Source: Mycolicibacterium wolinskyi
Lineage (GTDB): Bacteria; Actinomycetota; Actinomycetes; Mycobacteriales; Mycobacteriaceae
Direction: 5' to 3'
Length of the DNA stretch: 64,000 nt
NCBI RefSeq assembly: GCF_002101965.1
Contig: NZ_LQQA01000029.1
Location: 434,001 to 498,000 of the forward strand
Shown: one piece after another, positions 8,541-17,161 of the stretch
How the letters are laid out: each line of letters begins with the position of its first letter
Position numbering within the stretch: the stretch's first letter is position 1
Position numbers and translations under genes: made by a program
The notes under the pieces: model-generated
What the model was told of the DNA's origin: nothing
What the model saw: only the letters and a program-made list of their open reading frames with translations
The model's database searches: none

Positions 8541-11422
8541 CGAAACCCGCTCATGCACAGCAGAACCGGCCGATCGTCGCACATGGTCTGCGCATCCTGG
8601 CCATTCCCGTCATCATCTTCTGGGTCGCGTTCGCCGTCGTGGTGAACGTGATCGCCCCGCAGCTCGAGATCGTCGGCGAGGAGCACTCCGCGCCGATGGC
8701 GCCCGAAGACGCGCCGTCGATGATCGCCATGCACCGCATGGGTGAGAACTTCCACGAGTTCGACTCCAACAGCACCGTCATGGTCGTCGTCGAGGGGCAG
8801 GACGCCCTCGGCCCCGATGCGCACAAGTACTACGACGAGATCATCCGCAAACTGCGTGAGGATCCCGAGCACATCCAGCACATCCAGGACTTCTGGGGCG
8901 ACACGCTCACGGCGGCCGGCGCGCAGAGCGCGGACGGCAAGGCGTCCTACGTGATGCTGAATCTGGCTGGGCAGCAGGGTCAGACGTTGGCCAACGAAGG
9001 TGTGCAGAAGGTCCGCGAGGTCATCGAGGACACCCCGGCTCCGCCAGGCGTTCGGGCCTATGTCGCCGGACCGGCAGCCCTGACCGATGACATGCACGTC
9101 ATCGGCAACGCCAGCCTCGGAAAGATCACGCTGTTCACCCTGGTGGCCATCGCGATCATGCTGCTGATCGTCTATCGGTCGATCATCACCACATTGATCC
9201 AGTTGGTGTTGACGGGTGTGGGGTTGCTCGCGTCGCGCGGTCTCATCTCGGTGTTGGCGACCCACGACGTGTTCGGCCTGACCACGTTCGCGGGCAACAT
9301 CCTCACGATGCTGGCGATAGCTGCGGCCACCGACTACGGCATCTTCCTGTTCGGTCGTTACCGTGAGGCGCGCAGTGCGGGCGAGGACCGGGAAACCGCC
9401 TACTACACCACGTTCCGGTCGGTGGCACCGGTCATCATCGGGTCGGGCCTGACGATCGCGGGTGCCACCTACTGCCTGAGCTTCGCCCGGCTGCCGTACT
9501 TCAGCACGATGGGCGCACCGGTCGCGATCGGCATGCTCGTCGTCATCGCGTCCGCGGTCACCATGGGCCCGGCTGTTCTGTTCCTGGGCAGCAAGGTCGG
9601 CCTCTATGAAGCGAAACGCGCGGCCAAGGGCCGGTTCTGGTACAAGGTCGGTACCGCGGTCGTCCGCTGGCCGGCCCCGATCCTCGTCGCCAGCGCGTTC
9701 GTCGTGCTGATCGGCGTGGTGGCCGTTCCCGGTTACAAACCCGCGTACAACGATCGTTGGTATCTGCCGACGGATGCGCCGGTGAACGTCGGATTCGCCG
9801 CCGCGGACCGGCATTTCACGCAGGCCCGGATGAATCCGGACATCCTGATGGTCGAGTCCGAGCACGACATGCGCAACCCCGCCGACATGCTGGTGCTGGA
9901 CCGCGTGGCCAAGAACATTTTGCACACCGAAGGTATCGCGATGGTGCAGAGCATCACCCGGCCGCTCGGTATTCCGATCCAGCACAGCTCGATTCCGTTC
10001 CAGACCAGCATCCAAGGCCAGACGAGCAATCTGAATCTGCCGTTCCAGCGGGAACAGCTGGCCAATCAGCTCAGGATGGTCGATGCGATGAACGTATCGA
10101 TCGACATCCTGGAGCAGCAGTATCAGCTGTCGCTGCAACAGACACAGCTCACTCAGGACTCGGCGGCCAAGTCGCAAGAGCTCCTCGAGGTCACGAAGAA
10201 GATGCGGGACAACATCGCGAACTTCGATGACCAGTTCCGGCCCCTGCGCAATTACTTCTACTGGGAACCGCACTGTTTCGACATACCCATGTGTTCGGCC
10301 GCGAGGTCGGTTTTCGATGCCCTCGACGGTATCGACGAGCTCACCGACATCACTGGGTCGGTACAGGTCAACACTGATCAATTGGCCGATCTGGCACCGA
10401 AACTCACTGCGCTCCTTCCGCAGACCATCGCGTCGATGAAAACCAGCAGGGACCTGTCGCTGGCGTCGTACAACTCGCAGAAGGCCCTGCTCGACCAGAT
10501 GCAGGCGATGAACGACACCGCGCTGGCGATGGGTCAGAGCTTCGACGACGCGAAGAACGACGACCTGTTCTACCTGCCGCCGGAGGCTTTTCAGAACCCG
10601 GACTTCGAACGCGGCCTGAAGATGTTCCTGTCGCCCGACGGCAAGTCCGCGCGGATGTTCATCACTCACCAGACCGATCCCGCGACGCCCGACGGCATCG
10701 CGCGGGTCAACGCCGAGCGCACCGCCGCGCAGGAGGGCCTGAAGATGTCCTCGCTGTCGGACGCGAAGATCTTCCTCGGCGGCGTCGCGGCGACGTACAA
10801 GGATATGAGCGACGGCGCTCGCTACGACCTGATGATCGCGGTGGTGTCAGCATTGACGCTGATCTTCATGATCATGCTGATCCTCACCCGCAGCGCCGTG
10901 GCGGCCCTCGTCATCGTCGGGACCGCGGCCAGTTCGATCGCGGCATCCTTCGGCATCTCGGTGCTGCTGTGGCAGGACCTGCTCGGTATCCACGTGCACT
11001 GGCTGGTCATGTTGATGTCGGTGACCATCCTGTTGGCGGTCGGGTCGGACTACAACCTGTTGCTGGTGTCCCGATTCAAGGAGGAGATCCACGCCGGGCT
11101 CAAGACGGGCATCATCCGGTCCATGGGCGGCACCGGCGGCGTGGTGACTTCGGCGGGTCTGGTGTTCGCGGCCACCATGGCCGCGATGCTCGGCAGTGAC
11201 CTGGTCGTGTTGGCGCAGATGGGCTCGACGATCGCGATCGGTCTGCTTCTGGACACGCTGATCGTGCGCTCGCTCCTGATGCCGTCGATCGCGACCTTGC
11301 TCGGCCGGTGGTTCTGGTGGCCGCAGGTCGTCTATCCCCGCGGCGACAACCACTTCCGCAAGCCGCAGCGGCAGCAGCGCGACGACGACGAGGACACCGC
11401 GGCCATCCCGGTGCCGAGCTAG
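8537..11422 (+). CDS. MmpL family RND transporter
   Basis: A 961-residue RND-superfamily exporter that uses the proton gradient to move lipids, siderophores or drugs across the inner membrane. It has two halves, each with TM helices and a large periplasmic loop. The proton-relay Asp-Tyr pairs are intact: TDYGIF at about residue 265 and SDYNLL at about 838. The second loop holds a long alpha-helical insertion (about 510-660, rich in Gln/Leu) with a Cys pair (PHCFDIPMC), the feature of the MmpL4/MmpL5 class. Pairing with mmpS fits that class. The cargo (glycopeptidolipid, siderophore or other) cannot be read from this locus. Confidence 0.95.
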   Translation: MTKPAHAQQNRPIVAHGLRILAIPVIIFWVAFAVVVNVIAPQLEIVGEEHSAPMAPEDAPSMIAMHRMGENFHEFDSNSTVMVVVEGQDALGPDAHKYYDEIIRKLREDPEHIQHIQDFWGDTLTAAGAQSADGKASYVMLNLAGQQGQTLANEGVQKVREVIEDTPAPPGVRAYVAGPAALTDDMHVIGNASLGKITLFTLVAIAIMLLIVYRSIITTLIQLVLTGVGLLASRGLISVLATHDVFGLTTFAGNILTMLAIAAATDYGIFLFGRYREARSAGEDRETAYYTTFRSVAPVIIGSGLTIAGATYCLSFARLPYFSTMGAPVAIGMLVVIASAVTMGPAVLFLGSKVGLYEAKRAAKGRFWYKVGTAVVRWPAPILVASAFVVLIGVVAVPGYKPAYNDRWYLPTDAPVNVGFAAADRHFTQARMNPDILMVESEHDMRNPADMLVLDRVAKNILHTEGIAMVQSITRPLGIPIQHSSIPFQTSIQGQTSNLNLPFQREQLANQLRMVDAMNVSIDILEQQYQLSLQQTQLTQDSAAKSQELLEVTKKMRDNIANFDDQFRPLRNYFYWEPHCFDIPMCSAARSVFDALDGIDELTDITGSVQVNTDQLADLAPKLTALLPQTIASMKTSRDLSLASYNSQKALLDQMQAMNDTALAMGQSFDDAKNDDLFYLPPEAFQNPDFERGLKMFLSPDGKSARMFITHQTDPATPDGIARVNAERTAAQEGLKMSSLSDAKIFLGGVAATYKDMSDGARYDLMIAVVSALTLIFMIMLILTRSAVAALVIVGTAASSIAASFGISVLLWQDLLGIHVHWLVMLMSVTILLAVGSDYNLLLVSRFKEEIHAGLKTGIIRSMGGTGGVVTSAGLVFAATMAAMLGSDLVVLAQMGSTIAIGLLLDTLIVRSLLMPSIATLLGRWFWWPQVVYPRGDNHFRKPQRQQRDDDEDTAAIPVPS

Positions 11423-11525
11423 ATCACACCGGCCTCACCAGCACCTGCCAGGAAAGCGGGATGGGTTGCAGATGCGATATCACCGGCGATAGCGCACTTC
11501 CGAGCGTTGGCACTGTGCGCCGAGA

Positions 11526-11864
11526 TCAGAGGGATTTGCCGTTCATGACGGCGACCGGCAGCGGTGCGGCCCAGTGTCCCTGGTCGAGCCAGTCGCGGAG
11601 CTGTGCGGCCGACCCGGCGTCTTCGATCGGCCCGAACATCAACGCCGGGCCGGTTGGGGTGCGATCGATTGCGCACGGTTGCACCAACACCATCACGCCG
11701 TCGGTCCGGCCCACGCAGCGGATCTGATCCAACAGGCACCCGGATGAGATCAGCATGCCGTGCGGCGCGCGGCGCACCGCCGCGCGTAACTCATCGAGCA
11801 CGGATTCCGCCGAGCTGCAACGGCTACAGACAACAGCGGTGAAACCTGCGGTCGGGTATGGCAT
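11526..11864 (-). CDS. Cys-rich thioredoxin-fold-like small protein, last gene of zinc operon
   Basis: A 112-residue cytoplasmic protein of unknown function. It has five cysteines (13, 16, 42, 49, 63), starting with a CSRC motif, in a layout like thioredoxin-fold [2Fe-2S] ferredoxins or a zinc site. ATG at 11864 is preceded by AGGAG and lies one base after the stop of the WD40 gene, so it is the fourth gene of the CobW operon. I infer a metal-binding or metal-delivery role from the context only. Confidence 0.7.
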   Translation of the reverse strand: MPYPTAGFTAVVCSRCSSAESVLDELRAAVRRAPHGMLISSGCLLDQIRCVGRTDGVMVLVQPCAIDRTPTGPALMFGPIEDAGSAAQLRDWLDQGHWAAPLPVAVMNGKSL

Positions 11865-11865
11865 T

Positions 11866-12873
11866 TCAGCTCCTGTCGACTACGTGCGCTGCGACGGTCG
11901 CATCGGCCCAGCCGACGAGCAACCGGCCCGTGGCATCCCACCCGACGGCGGTTGCGGGTGATGCCCGGTTCAACGAGTCCAGCGGTGTCAGCGGATGGCC
12001 GGGAATCGCGGCGCGTGGCGACCACACCGCTGCCCGGCCACCCTCGGAGGTTGCGGCGAGCAGGCCACCGTCGGCCGACCACGCGATCGCCGTGACCACG
12101 GCGTCGTCACCGCGCAGGATCCGCGGCGTGCTGCCACGCGGACCGCGCCCGGTGAAGTCCCAAACGGTCACATCGGAGCCGCCTCCAGAGGCCAGCAGCG
12201 TCGAGTCGGGTGAGTACGCCAGTGCGGTGATCTTCGTTGGATATCCGGACATGGCGAGTTCGTCACCACGCCGGCCGATCCGCCAAACATGCAGCGTCGC
12301 ATCTTGATTGCCGCTGGCCGCCCACTTCCGGTCCGGACTCACGGCGAGGGTCAGCAGTGAACCGGTGAACGGCAACACGTCCGGCGCCGAGCCGCGGGTG
12401 ACCGGATGGATGTGCACGCCACCGTAGGCGGCACTGGCCACGCGTCGGTTGACCCATGCGACGCCGGTGACGGTGCTCGAGTGCTGGGCGCTGAAGAGCT
12501 CGGTGCCGCCGGAGTCGAGCACGACGGTGGTCCGGCCGACACCGGCGGCCAGTCTCGACCCGTCGAAACTCCATGCGACCGAGGCGCACCAACCACCGCG
12601 GTGACCGCCGATGACAGCGCCGGCCGCGTCGAGCACGTCCACGCCGTGTACGGACCCGACGGCGACGCGGTCGCCGGTTGGGGACCACGCCACCGTCAGG
12701 CAGCCGAGCGAAACCTCTTGTCGCGACTCGATGACCCCGTCGGCCGCGAGAATCGTCACCGAACCTTCGGCCCCCGCGACCGCGATCCGGCCGTGCGGCG
12801 AGGCCGCGAGCGCCGCGACCGCGTCGTCGACACCCACGCGCCAGGTGTCACCGGCCAGCACCGACGGACTCAC
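11866..12873 (-). CDS. WD40 repeat protein in the CobW operon
   Basis: A 335-residue protein made of about seven WD40-like beta-propeller repeats, seen as recurring blocks such as VAWSPTGDRVAVGS, VAWSFDGSRLAAG, LAVSPDRKWAASGNQD, LAYSPDSTLLASGG and IAWSADGGLLAAT. Such propellers are protein-binding scaffolds. GTG at 12873 is chosen because it overlaps the cobW stop as GTGA; a TTG five codons upstream is the alternative. No signal peptide is seen, so it is cytoplasmic. A WD40 scaffold cotranscribed with a zinc GTPase suggests that it helps present or recognise the metallochaperone's client, which is inference. Confidence 0.85.
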   Translation of the reverse strand: MSPSVLAGDTWRVGVDDAVAALAASPHGRIAVAGAEGSVTILAADGVIESRQEVSLGCLTVAWSPTGDRVAVGSVHGVDVLDAAGAVIGGHRGGWCASVAWSFDGSRLAAGVGRTTVVLDSGGTELFSAQHSSTVTGVAWVNRRVASAAYGGVHIHPVTRGSAPDVLPFTGSLLTLAVSPDRKWAASGNQDATLHVWRIGRRGDELAMSGYPTKITALAYSPDSTLLASGGGSDVTVWDFTGRGPRGSTPRILRGDDAVVTAIAWSADGGLLAATSEGGRAAVWSPRAAIPGHPLTPLDSLNRASPATAVGWDATGRLLVGWADATVAAHVVDRS

Positions 12874-13865
12874 CGGGCCACCAGGCAAGACCGGAAACCG
12901 GACTCGAGTTCGTCGCGATCCAGGTTGCGGCCGATGAACACGAGCCGGTTGGTGCGTGGCTCCCCGTCACGCCACGGCCGGCCTTCCGTGCCGTCGAACA
13001 ACATGTGCACGCCCTGGAAGACGTACTGCCGGGACTGTTCGGCCAGGGCCAGGATGCCTTTGCTGCGGAAGATGTCAACACCCTTGGTGGACAACAGTTC
13101 CCCGAGCCACGCGTTCAGCTTCTCGACGTCGACATCGCCATCGAGCCGGATACCCACCGAGGTGACCGTCTGATCGTGCTGGTGATCGCTCTCTTCCAGG
13201 AACGCGGGGTCGTCGGTGAGAACCCGCTGCAGATCGAACGCCCCGACATCGAGGATCCGGTCGAGTTCGACCTTCGCATTCTGGGCGTGCACGATCTCGG
13301 CACCGCTGTTGATACCGCGTAGCCGCGCTTCGACGACACCGAGATGATCAGCGCTGACAAGGTCGACTTTGTTGAGGATCATCCGGTCGGCGAAGGCCAC
13401 CTGCTCGATCGCCTCATTCTCGACGTCTGCGGGTTTGGCGTCGTCGAGGTGGTCGAGGACATGTGCGGCGTCGACCATGGTGACGATCGCGTCAAGCCTC
13501 AACTGGCTTCGTATCTCGTCGTCGACGAAGAACGTCTGAGCGACCGGCGCCGGGTCGGCGAGCCCGGTGGTCTCGATGAGGATGTGGTCGAAGCGGTCTC
13601 GCCGGCGCATCAGCGCGCCGAGGATGCGGATGAGATCGCCGCGCACCGTGCAGCAGATACAGCCGTTGTTCATCTCGAAGATCTCTTCCTCGGCGTCGAG
13701 GACGAGGCCGTCGTCGATCCCGACCTCGCCGAACTCGTTCTCGATCACCGCGATTCGCCTGCCGTGCTGCTCGGTGAGGATGCGGTTGACCAGCGTGGTC
13801 TTGCCGGCACCGAGAAATCCGGTGATGACGGTGACGGGTACCCGATCGTCAGTTGTGGTCGGCAT
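12870..13865 (-). CDS. CobW/COG0523 family GTP-binding metallochaperone
   Basis: A 331-residue G3E P-loop GTPase. Walker A is GFLGAGKTT (about residues 14-22), the COG0523 metal motif is GCICC (about 67-71), and the guanine-specificity motif is seen as NKVD (about 162). The C-terminal CobW_C domain begins near residue 225 and contains a HQHDQ stretch. Homologues such as M. tuberculosis Rv0106 are Zur-regulated and thought to deliver zinc under starvation. ATG at 13865 has AAGGA seven bases upstream and overlaps the preceding gene by 17 bases. The operon begins at 14157 behind a Zur-like box. Confidence 0.93.
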   Translation of the reverse strand: MPTTTDDRVPVTVITGFLGAGKTTLVNRILTEQHGRRIAVIENEFGEVGIDDGLVLDAEEEIFEMNNGCICCTVRGDLIRILGALMRRRDRFDHILIETTGLADPAPVAQTFFVDDEIRSQLRLDAIVTMVDAAHVLDHLDDAKPADVENEAIEQVAFADRMILNKVDLVSADHLGVVEARLRGINSGAEIVHAQNAKVELDRILDVGAFDLQRVLTDDPAFLEESDHQHDQTVTSVGIRLDGDVDVEKLNAWLGELLSTKGVDIFRSKGILALAEQSRQYVFQGVHMLFDGTEGRPWRDGEPRTNRLVFIGRNLDRDELESGFRSCLVAR

Positions 13866-14157
13866 GGTCGTGTCCTTCCGGGTGCTCGGTGATGAGGCGT
13901 TGCAGGTCGGTGACAGCGATGTCGGCAGTGGGTTTGGGGATTTTCCACGTGGTTCTTCGGCTGGAGAGGACCGCAACCACGGTCTCCACGGGCGGACAGC
14001 CCGGTTCGGCGCAGGCCAGCTGCTGGACGAGCACCGTGGTGTCGAGCGGGATGTCGAGGGTCGCCCGCACAATGCCTTTGAGGTCGTCGACATGCGCGGC
14101 AGACGCTTTGGGTGCGGTCGAGCGCGCATTTCCTCCGGGATTCACCAGGCCGGTCAT
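13849..14157 (-). CDS. Small conserved protein, first gene of Zur-type operon
   Basis: A 102-residue soluble protein of unknown function found upstream of cobW in mycobacteria. It has one CAEPGCPP motif (about residues 49-56), a possible metal ligand pair, and ends in the His/Asp-rich tail HPEGHDHADHN, which looks like a metal-binding tail. ATG at 14157 is chosen from AAGGA seven bases upstream; the frame stays open further but crosses the Zur-like box. It is cotranscribed with the GTPase and presumably serves the zinc response. Confidence 0.75.
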   Translation of the reverse strand: MTGLVNPGGNARSTAPKASAAHVDDLKGIVRATLDIPLDTTVLVQQLACAEPGCPPVETVVAVLSSRRTTWKIPKPTADIAVTDLQRLITEHPEGHDHADHN

Positions 14158-14171
14158 CGCACCATCCTTAC

Positions 14172-14192
14172 TGAAAACGATTATCATTAACG
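14172..14192. promoter_or_regulatory. Zur (FurB)-like operator
   Basis: A Fur-family palindrome, AACGAT-T-ATCATT within TGAAAACGATTATCATTA, lies 15 bases upstream of the first gene of the CobW operon. Fur/Zur boxes share the GATTATCATT core, and CobW operons in mycobacteria are known Zur targets, so zinc repression is the likely control. Confidence 0.65.
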
Positions 14193-14266
14193 TAGCATGT
14201 CGACCCGGATGGCGTCTTCCGCCCTCCCGCTTTACATATGTGGCGTCAAGTGTCACGGTGAGGGGT

Positions 14267-15406
14267 ATGGACTTCTCCACGGTCGAGTTGTCGCCTGACG
14301 ACCAGGCTTTCCAGCGCGAGTTGCGCGACTTTCTGGCTGCGACCGTCACCGACGAGGTCCTCGCCCGTGATCGGGAGACCGGGGAGAACTTCGACGAGGG
14401 CGTACATCTCGCGCTCGGGAGCGCCGGATACCTGGCCGCGGACTACCGCTCGGCGGCCGACGGTGGTTTCAGTGCGGTGCGCCGCCGCATCTGGGAACTC
14501 GAGATCGGGCGGGCGCACACGCCGTGGTTCCACTGGGGCACGACCGCGATGGTCGCGCACACGGTGGAGCAATTCGCGTCTGCCGAGTTGGTCGACGAGG
14601 TGCTGCCCGGAGTGCTGGCCGGCCGGCTGCGGCTGTGCCTGGGCTACACCGAACCCGAGGGTGGCTCGGACGTGGCCACCTGCAAGACCCGCGCCGTGCG
14701 GGACGGTGAGGACTGGATCATCAACGGTTCCAAGATGTTCACGTCCAACGCGCACAACGCGCAGTACGTCTTTCTGGTGACCAACACGGATCCCGAGGAG
14801 CCCAAGCACAAGAGCCTCACGATGTTCCTGGTACCGCTCGACGCGCCGGGTGTCGAGATCCAGGGCATTCGGACGGTCGACGGCGACCGCACCAACATCA
14901 CGTACTACAGCGATGTCCGGGTCGCTGACCGGTACCGCGTCGGAGGGGTCAACGGCGGGTGGGCCGTCCTGCGCGGTGCGCTCGACGTCGAACACGGCAC
15001 ATTCGAACGCGACTCTGCGGGCCTGCAGAAGATCGCGACGATGACCGAACACATCACGCTGATGTCCGAAGCGGTGGATCGGGTTGCGGCAGTGGTTCCG
15101 GACGACGAGGCGGCGAGGTACCGGCTCGGCCGCGGAATCGCCCGAATGGAAGCGGCCATGAGCACGCCGCAGATGTACGGGCGAGTCGCGATCGCCCAGA
15201 CCATGCGTGACGTCTCGCCCGATCTCATGGACATCCTCGGTCCGGCCGGATCATTGACGGACGGCGTCGAGTACATCTTCCGGCTCGCCGGTCCGACGGG
15301 AATCTACGGTGGGACGCTCGAAGTGTTCCGCAACATGATCGCCCAACACGGGCTCGGCCTGGGTAAGCCGAATTATTCGCCGCCTGCCGCGAAGCAAACG
15401 CACTGA
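14267..15406 (+). CDS. Acyl-CoA dehydrogenase (FadE-type)
   Basis: A 379-residue FAD-dependent acyl-CoA dehydrogenase that introduces the alpha,beta double bond in an acyl-CoA. It shows the usual order of N-terminal helical domain, central beta domain (GYTEPEGGSDVATCKT near 127-142, WIINGSKMFTSNAHNAQ) and C-terminal helical domain ending in LAGPTGIYGGTLEVFRNMIA. ATG at 14267 follows GAGGGG. It is divergent from the Zur operon and upstream of the CMD-like and thioesterase genes, suggesting a small acyl-CoA or aromatic catabolic group of unknown substrate. Confidence 0.9.
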   Translation: MDFSTVELSPDDQAFQRELRDFLAATVTDEVLARDRETGENFDEGVHLALGSAGYLAADYRSAADGGFSAVRRRIWELEIGRAHTPWFHWGTTAMVAHTVEQFASAELVDEVLPGVLAGRLRLCLGYTEPEGGSDVATCKTRAVRDGEDWIINGSKMFTSNAHNAQYVFLVTNTDPEEPKHKSLTMFLVPLDAPGVEIQGIRTVDGDRTNITYYSDVRVADRYRVGGVNGGWAVLRGALDVEHGTFERDSAGLQKIATMTEHITLMSEAVDRVAAVVPDDEAARYRLGRGIARMEAAMSTPQMYGRVAIAQTMRDVSPDLMDILGPAGSLTDGVEYIFRLAGPTGIYGGTLEVFRNMIAQHGLGLGKPNYSPPAAKQTH

Positions 15407-15450
15407 CTGACGAGAACGAGTGTCGGTGAGGCGGCCCCTTCCCGCCGGCG

Positions 15451-15465
15451 GGTAACGGTGTTACC
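15451..15465. promoter_or_regulatory. Upstream operator of a GTAAC-N3-GTTAC pair
   Basis: GGTAACGGTGTTACC is a near-perfect 15-bp palindrome (one mismatch), centred at 15458. It shares the GTAAC-N3-GTTAC arms with the second site centred 25 bases downstream. This layout is typical of TetR-family operators. Confidence 0.55.
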
Positions 15466-15472
15466 CTGACGC

Positions 15473-15493
15473 GACAGTAACGGCGTTACTGTC
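15473..15493. promoter_or_regulatory. Downstream operator, perfect 21-bp palindrome
   Basis: A perfect 21-bp palindrome with core GTAACGGCGTTAC centred at 15483 ends four bases before the AGGAGG ribosome binding site of the CMD-like gene. Bound protein here would block transcription directly. Confidence 0.65.
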
Positions 15494-15508
15494 GACAGGA
15501 GGCGAGGA

Positions 15509-16315
15509 GTGGGCATGGTCGACCGCCGGAAGCGTGGCCTTGAAGTTTTCCGTGACGTCATGACCGCGCCGGTGCCCGACGATGGCAGCCCTGTCGCCGA
15601 TGGGCTGCTCGACTTCGTGTTCGCCGAGGTCTGGACCCGCCCGGGTCTGAGCCGCCGTGATCGACGGTTCGTGACGCTGGCGTGTGTGGCCGCGGCAGAT
15701 GCGCAAGAACCCCTCGAGCAACACGTCTATGCCGCGCTCAACAGTGGCGACATCTCGATCACCGAAATGCGCGAAGCAGTCTTGCATTTCGCGGTGTATG
15801 CCGGCTGGCCAAAAGCGTCGCGGTTCAACATTGTGGTCGACCTGCAATGGCAACGCATCCTCGACGAGCGTGGCGAGTCTGCGGCACCGCCCGAACCGCT
15901 GCTGCCGTTGCCCACCGAAAGTGATCCCGAGAAACGGCTGCAGGGCGGCGAGAAGACCTTCATCGAGGTCAACTGCATTCCCTTTGCGCCGTTGCGCGAC
16001 AACCCCTTTCAGGGGGCAGGCATTCTCAACTTCGTCTTCGGTGAGATGTGGCAGCGCCCAGGGCTGGGGATGAAAGAACGGCGCTTGATCACTGTGGCGT
16101 GCGTGGCTTTTCAGGATGCGGAGATTCCCATCCTGTCGCACGTGTACGCGGCGCTGAAGAGCGGTGACGTATCGTTCGACGAAATGGACGAGCTCGCACT
16201 GCATTTCGCGGCCTACTACGGGTGGCCCAAAGGTAGCCACCTCAACCAGGTCGTCGCCGATCAGAAGCAACGTGTCATGGCTGAAGGTGGCCCCAACACA
16301 TCGGATGCGGCCTGA
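15509..16315 (+). CDS. Carboxymuconolactone decarboxylase-like protein, two tandem domains
   Basis: A 268-residue protein made of two CMD/PcaC-like helical domains (about residues 15-115 and 150-255). The halves repeat each other: LDFVFAEVWTRPGLSRRDRR and LACVAAADAQ against LNFVFGEMWQRPGLGMKERR and VACVAFQDAE, each followed by HVYAALKSGD. The AhpD redox CxxC is absent, so a lyase or hydrolase role like PcaC is likelier than peroxidase activity. GTG at 15509 has AGGAGG six bases upstream. Two palindromic operators lie just upstream, and no TetR gene adjoins. Confidence 0.8.
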   Translation: MGMVDRRKRGLEVFRDVMTAPVPDDGSPVADGLLDFVFAEVWTRPGLSRRDRRFVTLACVAAADAQEPLEQHVYAALNSGDISITEMREAVLHFAVYAGWPKASRFNIVVDLQWQRILDERGESAAPPEPLLPLPTESDPEKRLQGGEKTFIEVNCIPFAPLRDNPFQGAGILNFVFGEMWQRPGLGMKERRLITVACVAFQDAEIPILSHVYAALKSGDVSFDEMDELALHFAAYYGWPKGSHLNQVVADQKQRVMAEGGPNTSDAA

Positions 16316-16360
16316 GGCTTACCCGGCACCCCGGTTCGATGTTCTGAGTACTCTGATCGG

Positions 16361-17158
16361 GTGAACTTCTTCGACAAGGCCCTTGACCTCGATTCCGCTG
16401 ATGAAGGGCACTTGCGAGGGCACACGCTGCCAGAATGGGCGAACATGGTGGGCCCGTTCGGCGGCATCACCGCTGCCACCCTGGTGCGAGCAATCGAAGC
16501 CCAGCCCGACGTGCACGGTCAGCCGGTCGCGCTCACGGTGAACTACCTGGCCCCGATTGCCGATGGCGACTTCGACATCCACACCAGGGCAGTCAAGACC
16601 AACCGCTCGAATCAGCACTGGATCGTCGAGTTGAGCCAGGATGGTGAACCGAAGACCTCGGCCACGGCGGTGTTCGGGCTGCGTCGCGATACGTGGGCGG
16701 ACACCGAGATCACTGCGCCGCAGGCGCCGGCGCCTGAGGAGATCGAGCGAGCACAATCCCCGTTCGGCGTGGTGTGGTTCGACAACTACGACCTCCGGTT
16801 CGTCGACGGCGCGATGCCCGTCCACGGCGCGGCGTCCGACTCCTCGACCACGACACTGTGGGTTCGCAACAATCCGCCCAGGCCAATGGATTTCGCGTCG
16901 CTCACCGCAGTCAGTGACATCTTCTACCCGCGAGCGTTCCTCCGCCGCGGCCACTTCATGCCCGCCGGCACCATATCGATGACGGTGTACTTCCACGCCG
17001 GCGCCGACGAGATCGCTGCCCAGGGTGACGGCTTCGTGCTGGCGACGGCGCGGGCACAGCGATTCTCCCGCGGATATTTCGACCAGTCCGCGCAACTGTG
17101 GGGCCGCAACGGCACGCTCTTGGCCACCACGCACCAGATCGTCTACTTCAAGGATTAG
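16361..17158 (+). CDS. Acyl-CoA thioesterase, double hotdog (TesB-like)
   Basis: A 265-residue thioesterase of the double-hotdog type that hydrolyses acyl-CoA to free acid and CoA. The N-terminal hotdog shows NMVGPFGGITAATLVRAI and the C-terminal one shows DIFYPRAFLRRG followed by TISMTVYFHA. The end, RGYFDQSAQLWGRNGTLLATTHQI, is characteristic of the actinobacterial branch. GTG at 16361 is the first start in frame. It lies 45 bases after the CMD-like gene, probably in the same transcript, and tail to tail with pucR three bases away. Confidence 0.85.
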   Translation: MNFFDKALDLDSADEGHLRGHTLPEWANMVGPFGGITAATLVRAIEAQPDVHGQPVALTVNYLAPIADGDFDIHTRAVKTNRSNQHWIVELSQDGEPKTSATAVFGLRRDTWADTEITAPQAPAPEEIERAQSPFGVVWFDNYDLRFVDGAMPVHGAASDSSTTTLWVRNNPPRPMDFASLTAVSDIFYPRAFLRRGHFMPAGTISMTVYFHAGADEIAAQGDGFVLATARAQRFSRGYFDQSAQLWGRNGTLLATTHQIVYFKD

Positions 17159-17161
17159 GGG

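Noticed and set aside
8441..10669. A 742-codon open frame antisense to mmpL
   Set aside because: Composition is dominated by Arg, His, Asp and Gly, the typical mirror of a GC-rich coding strand, and the sense MmpL has clear family motifs.
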